Source: Actinomadura physcomitrii
GTDB lineage: Bacteria > Actinomycetota > Actinomycetes > Streptosporangiales > Streptosporangiaceae
Direction: 5' to 3'
Length of the DNA: 64,000 nucleotides
Assembly: GCF_008923205.2 (NCBI RefSeq)
Contig: NZ_WBMS02000047.1
Coordinates: forward strand, 1 to 64,000
Position numbers and translations under genes: made by a program. Each line of letters opens with the position of its first letter. Position 1 is the stretch's first letter. This document shows positions 19,313 to 27,887 of the stretch, piece after piece. Below the pieces are notes generated by a model. The model had not been told where the DNA came from and made no database searches. It was given only the letters and a program-made list of their open reading frames with translations.

Positions 19313-19957
19313 TCAGCCGCCGAGATAGGCCAGGACCGCGAGCACGCGGCGGTTGTCGTCCTCCGACGGCGGCAGCCCGAGCTTGCCGAAGATGTTGTTC
19401 GTGTGCTTGCTGATCGCCTTCTCGGTCACGAACAGCTTCGCGGCGATCGCCGCGTTCGAGCGGCCCTCGGCCATCAGCCCGAGCACCTCGCGCTCGCGGG
19501 GGGTCAGCCGCTGCAGCGGCTCCTCGCGGGCGTGCCGGGTGAGCAGTTGGGCCACGACGTCCGGATCCAGCGCGGTGCCGCCGTCCGCGACCCGCCGCAC
19601 CGCCTCCACGAACTGCTTGACGTCCGACACCCGGTCCTTCAGCAGGTACCCGATACCGCCCGAGCCGCCCGACAGCAGCTCCCGCGCGTACAGCTGCTCC
19701 ACGTGCTGCGACAGCACCAGCACCGGCAGCCCCGGCACCTGCTCGCGCGCCTCCAGCACCGCCCGCAGCCCCTCGTCGGTGAACGTCGGCGGCAGCCGGA
19801 CGTCCACCACCGCGACGTCCGGGCGGTGCGAGGTCAGCGCCCGCAGCAGCGACGGCCCGTTGTCCACCGCCTCCACGACCTCGAAGCCGAACGCCCCGAG
19901 CAGCCTGATCAGCCCGTCCCTGAGGAGGGCGAGGTCCTCGGCGATGACAACGCGCAC
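19313..19957 (-). CDS. LuxR-type (NarL/FixJ) response regulator
   Basis: The GTG at 19957 starts a 214-residue protein: a receiver domain (RVVIAEDLALLRDGLIRLLG, phospho-acceptor Asp in VAVVDVRLPP, about residue 53, and Lys in GYLLKDRV) and a LuxR helix-turn-helix (LTPREREVLGLMAEGRSNAA, about 150-200). The linker insertion ALTSHRPDVAVVDVRLPPTFTDEG is typical of regulators paired with HisKA_3 kinases. It overlaps the upstream kinase gene by 49 bases, so the two are translated from one transcript and form a two-component system. The target genes are unknown. Confidence 0.9.
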   Translation of the reverse strand: MRVVIAEDLALLRDGLIRLLGAFGFEVVEAVDNGPSLLRALTSHRPDVAVVDVRLPPTFTDEGLRAVLEAREQVPGLPVLVLSQHVEQLYARELLSGGSGGIGYLLKDRVSDVKQFVEAVRRVADGGTALDPDVVAQLLTRHAREEPLQRLTPREREVLGLMAEGRSNAAIAAKLFVTEKAISKHTNNIFGKLGLPPSEDDNRRVLAVLAYLGG

Positions 19958-21243
19958 GGCAGCTCCATGGTCACGACGGTCGGCCCGCCGGGCGGGCTCG
20001 TCACGGCCATCGTCCCATCGAAGGCCGCGAGCCTGCGCTCGATGCCGCCCATGCCGCTCCCCGCCGCGGGGTCCGCGCCGCCCGTCCCGTCGTCCCCGAT
20101 GATCATAATCAGCCGGTCGCCGGAATGCTCGATCTGGAGCCACGCCCGCCGCGCCCGGGAGTGCTTGACCACGTTCGCCAGCATCTCCGCGACCGCGAAG
20201 TACGCCGCCGACTCCACCGGCGCCTCGAGCCTTCCCCGGCCGGCCGGCCCGCCTCCCGGCCGCCCGGAAAGGTCGATGCGCACCTCCACGGGCAGCGGCA
20301 GCGTCAGCGCCAGAGCTCGCACCGCCCCGTCCAGGCCCCGTTCGGCCAGCACCGGCGGATGGATGCCCCGGACCAGGTCGCGCAGCTCCGTCAGCGCCGT
20401 CCCGCTGGACTCGCGGGCCTCGGCGAGCAGCTTCGCCGCCATCTCCGGGTCATGCTTCATCATCTCCTCCGCCAGCCCGATGCTCATGCTCAGCGCCACC
20501 AGCCGGGCCTGCGCGCCGTCGTGCAGGTCCCGCTCGATGCGGCGCAGCTCCGCCGCGGACGCGTCCACCGTCTCCGACCGCGACTCCGCGAGCTGCTCGA
20601 CCCGCGCGGCGAGCGCGGCCCGCGTCGGCGCCAGCAGCGACTGGCCGAACAGCGCGTGCGCCTTCAGGAAGAAGGGCCCCACTGGGCCGCCCACCGCGAC
20701 CAGCGCCGCGCCCAGCACGACCGACCCGGCGATCCCGGCCGCGCCCCAGTCCTCCAGCGGCCAGAACGGCCCCCACCCGTAGCCGCTGATCAGCGCCAGC
20801 CACGGCGCGAGGAACACGCCCTCCAGCCCGTACACCGCCAGCCCGCCCGCGAGCACCCCGAGCACCAGCGCGACCGGCACGTTCAAAATCGTCCACACCA
20901 GGTCGCGCCAGGACGCGGGGTCGGCCAGCAGCCACCTCAGCCGCCGCCACGGATTCGCCGCGCCCGCCGGCTCCGGCCGGTACGGGCTGGGGATCGCCAC
21001 CCCCGACCACTCGGCCGCCCACGTCCGCTGCTGGTCGGCGACCGACCGGATCGCCTGGAACACCACCGGCGCCAGGACGACGCCGACGCCCAGCGGGATG
21101 AACGCGATCGACAGCACCGCCAGGATGAACAGCGGCAGGTTCACCGTGAACGCCACCACGATCTGCACGACCGCGCGGAACAGATTCGGGTACAAGGAGG
21201 TCAGGACGCGGCGCCCGTACGCGCGCAGTGGCTCGCTCACCAT
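19909..21243 (-). CDS. Sensor histidine kinase (HisKA_3) with N-terminal membrane sensor
   Basis: The N-terminal part has about four membrane segments (FRAVVQIVVAFTVNLPLFIL, IAFIPLGVGVVLAPVVF, and two in the ILNVPVALVLGVLAGGLAVY region and after). It belongs to the actinobacterial putative-sensor type. The dimerisation/phospho-acceptor helix follows with ERDLHDGAQARLVALSMSIG (His is the phosphorylation site). The ATPase domain has AEMLANVVKHSRARRA, IGDDGTGG and GSGMGGIERRLAAFDG. The start is uncertain: ATG 21243 or GTG 21240 lie behind GGAGG; ATG at 21282 would add 13 residues but has no binding site. It pairs with the overlapping response regulator. Confidence 0.87.
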   Translation of the reverse strand: MVSEPLRAYGRRVLTSLYPNLFRAVVQIVVAFTVNLPLFILAVLSIAFIPLGVGVVLAPVVFQAIRSVADQQRTWAAEWSGVAIPSPYRPEPAGAANPWRRLRWLLADPASWRDLVWTILNVPVALVLGVLAGGLAVYGLEGVFLAPWLALISGYGWGPFWPLEDWGAAGIAGSVVLGAALVAVGGPVGPFFLKAHALFGQSLLAPTRAALAARVEQLAESRSETVDASAAELRRIERDLHDGAQARLVALSMSIGLAEEMMKHDPEMAAKLLAEARESSGTALTELRDLVRGIHPPVLAERGLDGAVRALALTLPLPVEVRIDLSGRPGGGPAGRGRLEAPVESAAYFAVAEMLANVVKHSRARRAWLQIEHSGDRLIMIIGDDGTGGADPAAGSGMGGIERRLAAFDGTMAVTSPPGGPTVVTMELPCALSSPRTSPSSGTG

Positions 21244-21307
21244 GTCCTCCAAGCAGTCGCCATAGCGGTGGATCTCCACCATTGTGGTCGAGCGCGTCCC
21301 AGGGCTC

Positions 21308-21355
21308 GGTGGTGCTGGACCCACTCTTCAACGGCCGGAGAGGTGGTGCTGGACC
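21308..21355. repeat. 14-bp direct repeat upstream of the histidine kinase
   Basis: GGTGGTGCTGGACC occurs at 21308-21321 and again at 21342-21355, 34 bases apart (start to start), in the region between the kinase gene and tex, which are transcribed away from each other. The spacing is close to three helical turns, so two dimers could bind the same face. It may be the regulator's own binding site or a tex promoter element. Confidence 0.4.
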
Positions 21356-21443
21356 TACCGTCATTCGAGCGGTGACAAGACAAGCGGCCCCGATCCCTGG
21401 ACAATGCACAGGCGATACCCAGGGGAGAAAGCGAATCCAAGCT

Positions 21444-23948
21444 GTGACAGCGACCATCAGCCAGACGTCCGCCGGCCGGGAGGGCGACGAGCCCTCCATC
21501 CGGCCCATCACCGAGCGCATCGCCGAGGAGATCGGCGTCCGCGAGGGCCAGGTGCGGGTCGCCGTGGACCTGCTCGACGGCGGGGCGACCGTCCCGTTCA
21601 TCGCCCGCTACCGCAAGGAGGCGACCGGCGCGCTCGACGACGCGCAGCTGCGCGCGCTGGAGGAGCGGCTCCGCTACTTGCGCGAGCTGGACGAGCGCCG
21701 CGCCGCGATCCTGGAGTCGATCGAATCGCAGGGCAAGCTCACCGGCGAGCTGCGCGCGCAGATCATGGCCGCCGACGCCAAGGCCCGACTGGAGGACATC
21801 TACCTCCCGTACAAGCCGAAGCGCCGCACCAAGGCGCAGATCGCCCGCGAGGCCGGCCTCGAACCGCTCGCCGAACTGCTGCTGGACGACCCGTCCCGCG
21901 ACCCGCGGGCCGAGGCCGCCGCCTACGTCGACGCCGAGAAGAACGTCGCCGACGAGGCCGCCGCGCTGGAGGGCGCCCGCGCCATCCTCGTCGAACGGTT
22001 CGCCGAGGACGCCGACCTCATCGGTGCCCTGCGCGAGCGCATGTGGAACCAGGGCCGCATGGTGTCCCGGGTCCGCGACGGCAAGCAGGAGGCGGGCGCG
22101 AAGTTCGCCGACTACTTCGAGTTCGCCGAGCCGTTCGCCAAGCTGCCCTCGCACCGCGTCCTCGCGCTGTTCCGCGGCGAGAAGGAGGAGGTCCTCGACC
22201 TCGACCTGGAGCCGGAGGACGCGCCCGAGGACCCGGCCGCCCGCAGCTCCTACGAGGCGGAGATCGCGCGCCGCTTCGGCATCGCCGACCAGGGCCGCCC
22301 CGCCGACAAGTGGCTGGCCGACGCCGTCCGCTGGGCCTGGCGGACGCGGATCCTCGTGCACCTCGGCATCGACCTGCGCACCCGGCTGCGGCAGGAGGCC
22401 GAGGACGAGGCCGTCCGGGTGTTCGCCGCGAACCTGCGCGACCTGCTGCTCGCCGCGCCCGCCGGCACCCGCGCGACCATGGGCCTGGACCCGGGCCTGC
22501 GCACCGGCGTGAAGGTCGCCGTCGTCGACGCCACCGGCAAGGTCGTCGCGACCGACACCGTCTACCCGCACGAGCCGCGGCGCAACTGGGACGAGTCGAT
22601 CGAGACGCTCGCGCGCCTGGCCCGCGAGCACAAGGTCGACCTGGTCTCCATCGGCAACGGCACGGCGTCCCGCGAGACCGACAAGCTCGCCGCCGACCTG
22701 ATCGCCCGGCACCCCGACCTGAAGCTCACCAAGATCATGGTGTCGGAGGCGGGCGCGTCGGTGTACTCGGCGTCGGAGTACGCGGGCCGCGAGCTGCCCG
22801 GCATGGACGTCTCGCTGCGCGGCGCCGTGTCCATCGCCCGCCGCCTGCAGGACCCGCTCGCCGAACTGGTGAAGATCGACCCGAAGTCGATCGGCGTCGG
22901 CCAGTACCAGCACGACGTGTCGGAGGTGAAGCTGTCGCGCTCCCTCGACGCCGTCGTCGAGGACTGCGTGAACGCCGTCGGCGTGGACGTCAACACCGCG
23001 TCCGCGCCGCTGCTCACCCGCGTGTCCGGCATCGGCGAGGGCCTCGCGGACAACATCGTCGCCCACCGCGACGCCAACGGCCCGTTCCGCAGCCGCTCCG
23101 GGCTCAAGGAGGTGCCGCGGCTCGGCCCGAAGGCGTTCGAGCAGTGCGCGGGCTTCCTGCGCATCCCCGGCGGCGACGACCCGCTCGACGCCTCCAGCGT
23201 GCACCCCGAGTCGTACCCCGTCGTGCGCCGCATCCTGGACGCGGCCGGCAGCGACATCAAGGGCCTCATCGGCAACACCGCCGTGCTTCGCTCGCTGAAG
23301 CCCGCCGAGTTCGTCGACGACGTCTTCGGGCTGCCGACCGTCACCGACATCCTCGCCGAGCTGGAGAAGCCCGGCCGCGACCCGCGCCCGGCGTTCAGGA
23401 CGGCGACCTTCAAGGAGGGCGTCGACAAGATCTCCGACCTCGAGCCCGGGATGCTGCTGGAGGGCGTCGTCACCAACGTCGCCGCGTTCGGCGCGTTCGT
23501 GGACGTCGGCGTCCACCAGGACGGGCTCGTCCACATCTCCGCGATGTCGGACAGGTACGTCGAGGACCCGCGCGAGGTCGTCAAGCCCGGCGACATCGTC
23601 CGGGTGAAGGTCCTGGACGTCGACCTGCAGCGCAAGCGGATCTCGCTCACGCTGCGGCTGGACGACGAGCCGGGCCGCGACCGGCGGGGCGGCCGCGGCG
23701 GCGACGCCCGCGACCGCGACCAGCGCCGTCCCGGCCGCGGCGGCGGCCAGGGCGGTCAAGGCGGCCAGAGCGGCGGACGCGGCAAGGGCGGCGGCCGCAA
23801 CCAGGGTCAAGGCCAGAGGCAGGGCCAGGGCGGCGGACGCGGCCGGTCCGGGCAGGGCGGCTTCTCCGGCGGCGGCGCGATGGCGGACGCGCTCCGCCGC
23901 GCCGGCCTCGACAAGGGCCTGCCCGGCGGCGACCGCAAGTCCCGCTGA
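21444..23948 (+). CDS. tex: Tex-family RNA-binding/transcription accessory protein
   Basis: Tex is a cytoplasmic protein related to eukaryotic Spt6 that binds nucleic acid and influences transcription. From the GTG at 21444 it has 834 residues. It contains the Tex N-terminal domain (IGVREGQVRVAVDLLDGGAT...PFIARYRKEATG), a YqgF/RNase H-like domain (MGLDPGLRTGVKVAVVD, about residue 345), helix-hairpin-helix repeats (TRVSGIGEGLADNIVAHRDA) and an S1 domain (GMLLEGVVTNVAAFGAFVDV, about 668-740). A Gly/Arg/Gln-rich tail of about 80 residues is longer than in E. coli Tex and could add RNA binding or phase-separation behaviour. The nearest Shine-Dalgarno-like sequence is GGGGAG about 18 bases up, so the start is not secure. 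Confidence 0.93.
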   Translation: MTATISQTSAGREGDEPSIRPITERIAEEIGVREGQVRVAVDLLDGGATVPFIARYRKEATGALDDAQLRALEERLRYLRELDERRAAILESIESQGKLTGELRAQIMAADAKARLEDIYLPYKPKRRTKAQIAREAGLEPLAELLLDDPSRDPRAEAAAYVDAEKNVADEAAALEGARAILVERFAEDADLIGALRERMWNQGRMVSRVRDGKQEAGAKFADYFEFAEPFAKLPSHRVLALFRGEKEEVLDLDLEPEDAPEDPAARSSYEAEIARRFGIADQGRPADKWLADAVRWAWRTRILVHLGIDLRTRLRQEAEDEAVRVFAANLRDLLLAAPAGTRATMGLDPGLRTGVKVAVVDATGKVVATDTVYPHEPRRNWDESIETLARLAREHKVDLVSIGNGTASRETDKLAADLIARHPDLKLTKIMVSEAGASVYSASEYAGRELPGMDVSLRGAVSIARRLQDPLAELVKIDPKSIGVGQYQHDVSEVKLSRSLDAVVEDCVNAVGVDVNTASAPLLTRVSGIGEGLADNIVAHRDANGPFRSRSGLKEVPRLGPKAFEQCAGFLRIPGGDDPLDASSVHPESYPVVRRILDAAGSDIKGLIGNTAVLRSLKPAEFVDDVFGLPTVTDILAELEKPGRDPRPAFRTATFKEGVDKISDLEPGMLLEGVVTNVAAFGAFVDVGVHQDGLVHISAMSDRYVEDPREVVKPGDIVRVKVLDVDLQRKRISLTLRLDDEPGRDRRGGRGGDARDRDQRRPGRGGGQGGQGGQSGGRGKGGGRNQGQGQRQGQGGGRGRSGQGGFSGGGAMADALRRAGLDKGLPGGDRKSR

Positions 23949-23985
23949 ACCGTCCCGCCTCTTCAGCGGACCTTCATACGCGGCG

Positions 23986-24021
23986 GGCCGCCGTCACCGG
24001 ACTTCCGGTGGCGGCGGCCCC
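23986..24021 (+). terminator. Strong hairpin after tex
   Basis: GGGCCGCCGTCACCGG (23986-24001) pairs with CCGGTGGCGGCGGCCC (24006-24021) with one G-T pair and an ACTT tetraloop, 37 bases beyond the tex stop. It also lies beyond the end of the leftward transporter gene and can serve both transcripts. Confidence 0.85.
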
Positions 24022-24028
24022 TGCCGTT

Positions 24029-24070
24029 TCATGACGCGCCGTTCATGACGCGCCGTTCGTGACGCGCCGG
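24029..24070. repeat. Three tandem 14-bp repeats
   Basis: TTCATGACGCGCCG is repeated three times without spacing (24029-24042, 24043-24056, 24057-24070; the last has CGT for CAT). It lies between the tex terminator and the stop of the leftward transporter gene. It looks like a small slippage expansion; no function is evident. Confidence 0.9.
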
Positions 24071-24074
24071 GCGG

Positions 24075-25235
24075 TCAGCGGCCGGTCCCGCGCCAGCGGC
24101 CGTCCGACCCCGTCTCGGTGTGGTGCTCCGGCGCGGGGGAGCGGCGCGGATCCGGCGCGGGCCGCCGCGGCGAACCGCCCTGCGGCGGGTTCGGCAGGTT
24201 GTACGGCCCCGTGCCCAGCGGGTCCTGCGCGTACGGGCTGCGCTGCGGCGGCACCCGGGGCGGAGGCTGCGGCGCGCCGAGCTGCGGCCCGCCGAGCACC
24301 GGCCCGCCCACCGCGGGCCCGCCGAACGGGTCCTGGTGCGCGTCGAGGGGCTCCTCGCGCGGGCGCTCGTCCTCCTCGACCGGCCGGTGCCGGGGGAACT
24401 GCAGGACGGCGACCGCGCCGAGCAGCAGCGCGCCGAACCGCATCGCCGAGTGCCCCATGTCCTTCGGCCACGCCTCCGCGTACATGAAGGTGCCCATGGT
24501 GAGCAGGTACGACTTGGCGGCCACCGTCATCACGGTCGCTACGATCGACACCCGGCAGCGCTGGAACGCCATCACCATGATCCCGAAGCCGATCGCCGCC
24601 GCGAACACCGTCAGGTACGGCCAGGGCGTCGTGGCGATCCGCAGGCTGGTGGCGTGCGCGTCGTCGCTCCAGCCCTTGATCGCCAGCTCGGCGGTGCCGA
24701 CCGGGAACCCGGAGCTCAGCCCGTAGGCGATGCCGGTGACGGGACGGGCGTGCCGGCCGTCCGGCCGGTAGTCGCCGAGCACCAGGATCAGCACCGGCAC
24801 CAGCACCGCCGGCGCCACCACCACCGCGATCTTCCACAGCGGCACGTCGGCCGACCGGATCGGCTCGTGGCCGCTGATGGACGCGGTGAGCAGCAGGATC
24901 GCGGCGGCGATCAGCAGCAGGCTGAGCCACTCGCGGACGGTGAGCCGCTCGCCGAAGAAGACCATCGCGATCAGCAGCAGCGGCACGACGCCGGACATGA
25001 AGATCGGCACCGCGGTGGACAGCGGGAGCTTCCCGAGCGCCACGATCTGCAGGCTGAGGCCGCCGAGCACGATGGCGAGGGCGATGAGGAAGATCCAGTT
25101 GCTCACGATCGTCCAGATCATGTGCAGGATGCGGTTGCCCCGGACAGGGGCCATCCGGTCCGCCGCCAGCTTGAAGACGGCGAACCCCAGGTAGTACAGA
25201 CCGGTCGCGCTGAAGGCCGCGGCTATCCCGTTCAT
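24075..25235 (-). CDS. DMT/EamA-like permease with a proline-rich cytoplasmic tail
   Basis: The start ATG at 25235 (MNGIAAAFSATGLYYLGFAV) is preferred over upstream in-frame starts because the first membrane helix begins there. About 8-10 hydrophobic segments cover residues 1-270, in two halves typical of drug/metabolite transporters (one half contains IVALGKLPLSTAVPIFMSGV and GERLTVREWLSLLLIAAAIL). The last 115 residues are hydrophilic and rich in Pro, Gly and Arg, an unusual extension for this superfamily that could be a protein-binding or cell-wall-facing tail. Substrate unknown. It is convergent with tex. Confidence 0.72.
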   Translation of the reverse strand: MNGIAAAFSATGLYYLGFAVFKLAADRMAPVRGNRILHMIWTIVSNWIFLIALAIVLGGLSLQIVALGKLPLSTAVPIFMSGVVPLLLIAMVFFGERLTVREWLSLLLIAAAILLLTASISGHEPIRSADVPLWKIAVVVAPAVLVPVLILVLGDYRPDGRHARPVTGIAYGLSSGFPVGTAELAIKGWSDDAHATSLRIATTPWPYLTVFAAAIGFGIMVMAFQRCRVSIVATVMTVAAKSYLLTMGTFMYAEAWPKDMGHSAMRFGALLLGAVAVLQFPRHRPVEEDERPREEPLDAHQDPFGGPAVGGPVLGGPQLGAPQPPPRVPPQRSPYAQDPLGTGPYNLPNPPQGGSPRRPAPDPRRSPAPEHHTETGSDGRWRGTGR

Positions 25236-25549
25236 CCCGGACGAGTATGGGGGCAAGAGTGCCAAATGTCACTGCCCGTACGGGATTGTTGACAGCGATT
25301 CGCCGGTCCAAGCCGATCGAAGCGCACCGCGATGTCCGCAGACGCCGCCGCTACCCCATAGACTTGGCGCGCGAGGGCGCGGAGCCGCATCTCGGCATGC
25401 CCGCGCCCGCGAAGACCGACCGGCTGAGAAGACGCAGACGGGCAGCGGCACTGAGGCCGCCTGCGTCGAGGCCGGGCGCTCGCAGGCAGGAAAGAGCACG
25501 CGTCGAACGCCGCGGCCGAGACAGCGCCCGATCAAGGAGACCTACCCCA
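25236..25549 (+). promoter_or_regulatory. Upstream region of trigger factor
   Basis: There is no gene in these 314 bases. A perfect TTGACA stands at 25289-25294 but lacks a convincing -10 box at 16-18 bases. A TAGACT at 25359-25364 resembles a -10 element and would give a leader of about 180 nt. The leader is purine-rich towards its end, and AAGGAGA (25534-25540) lies before the GTG of tig. Promoter assignment is tentative. Confidence 0.35.
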
Positions 25550-27007
25550 GTGAAGACCGATGTCGAGGAGCTGACCCCCACCCGGGTCAAGCTCACCGTC
25601 GAGGTTCCGTTCGACGAGCTCAAGCCGAACCTCGACAAGGCGTACAAGGAGATCTCGCAGCAGGTGCGGATCAAGGGCTTCCGGCCCGGCAAGGTCCCCG
25701 CCCCGCTGATCGACAAGTACGTCGGCCGGGGTGCGGTCCTGCAGGAGGCGGTCAACGACGCGCTTCCCGAGCTGTACGGCCGCGCCGTCGAGGAGACCGA
25801 GATCTTCGTCCTCGGCCAGCCGGAGGTCGAGGTGACGGAGCTGAACGACGGCTCCCAGTTCGCCTTCACCGCCGAGGTCGACATCCGGCCGAAGTTCGAG
25901 GTGCCGGACTACGACGGCATCGAGGTCGTCGTCGACGACGCCGAGGTGACCGACGAGCAGGTCGATGAGACCGTCGGCAACCTGCGCGAGCGGTTCGCGT
26001 CGCTGACCACCGCCGAGCGCGCCGTCGAGGAGGGCGACTTCGCCACCGTCGACCTGGTCGCCAGGATCGACGGCGAGGAGATCGAGGACGCCTCCACCAC
26101 CGGCTACTCCTACGAGGTCGGCAGCAAGTCCGCCATCGAGGGCCTGGACGACGCCCTCGTCGGCCTGTCCGCCGGCGAGGACAAGACCTTCACCGGCACC
26201 CTGGTCGGCGGCGAGCACGCCGGCGAGGAAGCCGAGATCACCGTCACGGTGCAGAGCGTCAAGGTGAAGAACCTGCCCGAGCTGGACGACGAGTTCGCCC
26301 AGCTCGCCAGCGAGTTCGACACCATCGAGGAGCTGCGCGAGGACGTCCGCACGCGGCTCGGCCGGCAGGTGAAGCTGCAGCAGCTGTCCGAGGCGCGCGA
26401 CAAGGCCCTCGAGGCGCTGCTGGAGAAGATCGACATCCCGCTGCCCGAGAAGGTGGTGGAGGAGGAGATCAGCCGCCGCAACCAGCAGCTGGAGCAGCAG
26501 CTCCAGATGGCGGGGATGGCCAAGGAGGACTACCTCAAGGACGAGGAGAAGTCCGAGGAGGAGTTCGACACCGAGGTCGCCGACGCGGCCCGGCTCGCCG
26601 TCAAGGGCGGCTTCGTCCTCGACCAGCTCGCCGTCCAGGAGGAGCTGGGCGTCGAGAACGAGGAGCTCAGCGAGTACGTCGTCACGCAGGCCATGCAGAT
26701 GGGCGTGGCGCCGCAGCAGCTCGCCGAGTACCTCACCCAGAACAACCAGCTCCCGGCGATCGTGTCGGAGGTGCTGCGCAGCAAGGCGCTGAACCTCGTG
26801 GTCGAGCACGTCACGATCAAGGACGAGTCCGGCAACGTGATCGACGTGGAGGCCGTGCAGCGCGAGCTGAACGGCGAGACCGCCGAGACCGCCGAGGGCG
26901 ACGCCGCCGAGGCCGAGGAGGCCGCCGAGGAGACCCCCGCGGAGACGGCTGAGGCCGCCGCTGAGGAGGCCCCCGCCGCCGAGGCCGAGAAGGACGACGC
27001 CAAGTAG
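25550..27007 (+). CDS. tig: Trigger factor (ribosome-associated chaperone)
   Basis: Trigger factor binds ribosomal protein L23 at the exit tunnel and shields nascent chains. The GTG at 25550 is preceded by AAGGAGA. The protein has 485 residues: an N-terminal ribosome-binding domain with the signature GFRPGKVP at about residues 43-50, an FKBP-type domain (GDFATVDLVARIDGEEIEDA ... FTGTLVGGEHAGEEAEITVT, about 150-245) and a long helical C-terminal chaperone domain. An acidic Ala/Glu-rich tail of about 45 residues is common in actinobacterial homologues. It stands just upstream of clpP1-clpP2-clpX, the order found in most bacteria, but a strong terminator separates them. Confidence 0.97.
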   Translation: MKTDVEELTPTRVKLTVEVPFDELKPNLDKAYKEISQQVRIKGFRPGKVPAPLIDKYVGRGAVLQEAVNDALPELYGRAVEETEIFVLGQPEVEVTELNDGSQFAFTAEVDIRPKFEVPDYDGIEVVVDDAEVTDEQVDETVGNLRERFASLTTAERAVEEGDFATVDLVARIDGEEIEDASTTGYSYEVGSKSAIEGLDDALVGLSAGEDKTFTGTLVGGEHAGEEAEITVTVQSVKVKNLPELDDEFAQLASEFDTIEELREDVRTRLGRQVKLQQLSEARDKALEALLEKIDIPLPEKVVEEEISRRNQQLEQQLQMAGMAKEDYLKDEEKSEEEFDTEVADAARLAVKGGFVLDQLAVQEELGVENEELSEYVVTQAMQMGVAPQQLAEYLTQNNQLPAIVSEVLRSKALNLVVEHVTIKDESGNVIDVEAVQRELNGETAETAEGDAAEAEEAAEETPAETAEAAAEEAPAAEAEKDDAK

Positions 27008-27040
27008 GCCCGTCACGTCCAGGACGCTCTGAGCGTTCCC

Positions 27041-27079
27041 GACACGCCCCGCACCCGCGCTCCGGGTGCGGGGCGTGTC
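27041..27079 (+). terminator. Strong hairpin after tig
   Basis: GACACGCCCCGCACCCG (27041-27057) pairs perfectly with CGGGTGCGGGGCGTGTC (27063-27079), 17 bp with a 5-base loop, 34 bases after the tig stop. It shows that tig and clpP1 are separate transcription units. Confidence 0.9.
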
Positions 27080-27110
27080 GCGTTCGCGGAGATCGTCCAT
27101 ACCTCGCGGA

Positions 27111-27124
27111 GGCGTGGGTACGCC
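27111..27124. promoter_or_regulatory. Short inverted repeat in the clpP1 upstream region
   Basis: GGCGT-GGGT-ACGCC is found about 95 bases before the clpP1 start. Actinobacterial clp genes are controlled by ClgR, whose sites are short inverted repeats in this position, but I cannot match the known consensus with confidence. Weak candidate only. Confidence 0.2.
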
Positions 27125-27219
27125 CCTGGCGAAAAGGCGGCCCCCTGGGCGTGAACGGGGTCGTGAGCGCGTTACTGTCCAAGCATCCGAACCGATTAAA
27201 AGGACCGGAGGAACACCCG

Positions 27220-27858
27220 GTGAGCATGCCTCCGACTTTCGACGAGTCGTCGCGGATCCAGGCGCGGGTGGCCGAGGCGCCCCTGCTGCCCCTGGGCGAC
27301 CAGCTGTTCCAGCGGCTGCTGCGCGAGCGCATCGTCTTCCTCGGCCAGCAGGTCGACGACGACATCGCCAACCGCATCTGCGCCGAGCTCCTGCTGCTGT
27401 CGGCCGAGGACGGCCGCCGCGACATCACGCTCTACATCAACTCGCCAGGCGGCTCCGTCACCGCCGGCATGGCGATCTACGACATCATGCAGTACGTCCC
27501 GAACGACATCGTCACGGTCGGGATGGGGCTGGCCGCCTCGATGGGCCAGTTCCTGCTGTGCGCGGGCACCACGGGCAAGCGCTACGCCCTGCCGCACGCC
27601 CGGATCATGATGCACCAGCCGTCCGGCGGCATCGGCGGCACCGCCTCCGACATCAAGATCCAGGCCGAGCAGATGCTGTACGTCAAGAAGACGCTCGCCG
27701 AGAAGATCTCCGCGCACACCGGCCAGCCGCTCGACCAGATCGAGCGCGACTCCGACCGGGACCGCTGGTTCACCGCCGACGAGGCCAAGGACTACGGGTT
27801 CGTCGACCACGTCGTCCTCAGCGCCAACCAGGTGCCCTCCGAGGGCCCCGTCTCCTGA
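27220..27858 (+). CDS. clpP1: ATP-dependent Clp protease proteolytic subunit 1
   Basis: This serine peptidase subunit forms a heptameric ring that, with ClpX or ClpC, degrades unfolded and tagged proteins. The GTG at 27220 follows GGAGGAA with 7 bases spacing; the protein has 212 residues. Catalytic residues are Ser in GLAASMGQFLL, His in MMHQPSGG and Asp in the DSDRDRWF region. ITLYINSPGGSVTAGMAIYD is the strand lining the active site. It is followed 29 bases later by a second clpP; actinobacteria generally assemble mixed ClpP1P2 tetradecamers. Confidence 0.96.
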   Translation: MSMPPTFDESSRIQARVAEAPLLPLGDQLFQRLLRERIVFLGQQVDDDIANRICAELLLLSAEDGRRDITLYINSPGGSVTAGMAIYDIMQYVPNDIVTVGMGLAASMGQFLLCAGTTGKRYALPHARIMMHQPSGGIGGTASDIKIQAEQMLYVKKTLAEKISAHTGQPLDQIERDSDRDRWFTADEAKDYGFVDHVVLSANQVPSEGPVS

Positions 27859-27887
27859 CGACCTGAACACCTAATCGGAGGCACACA

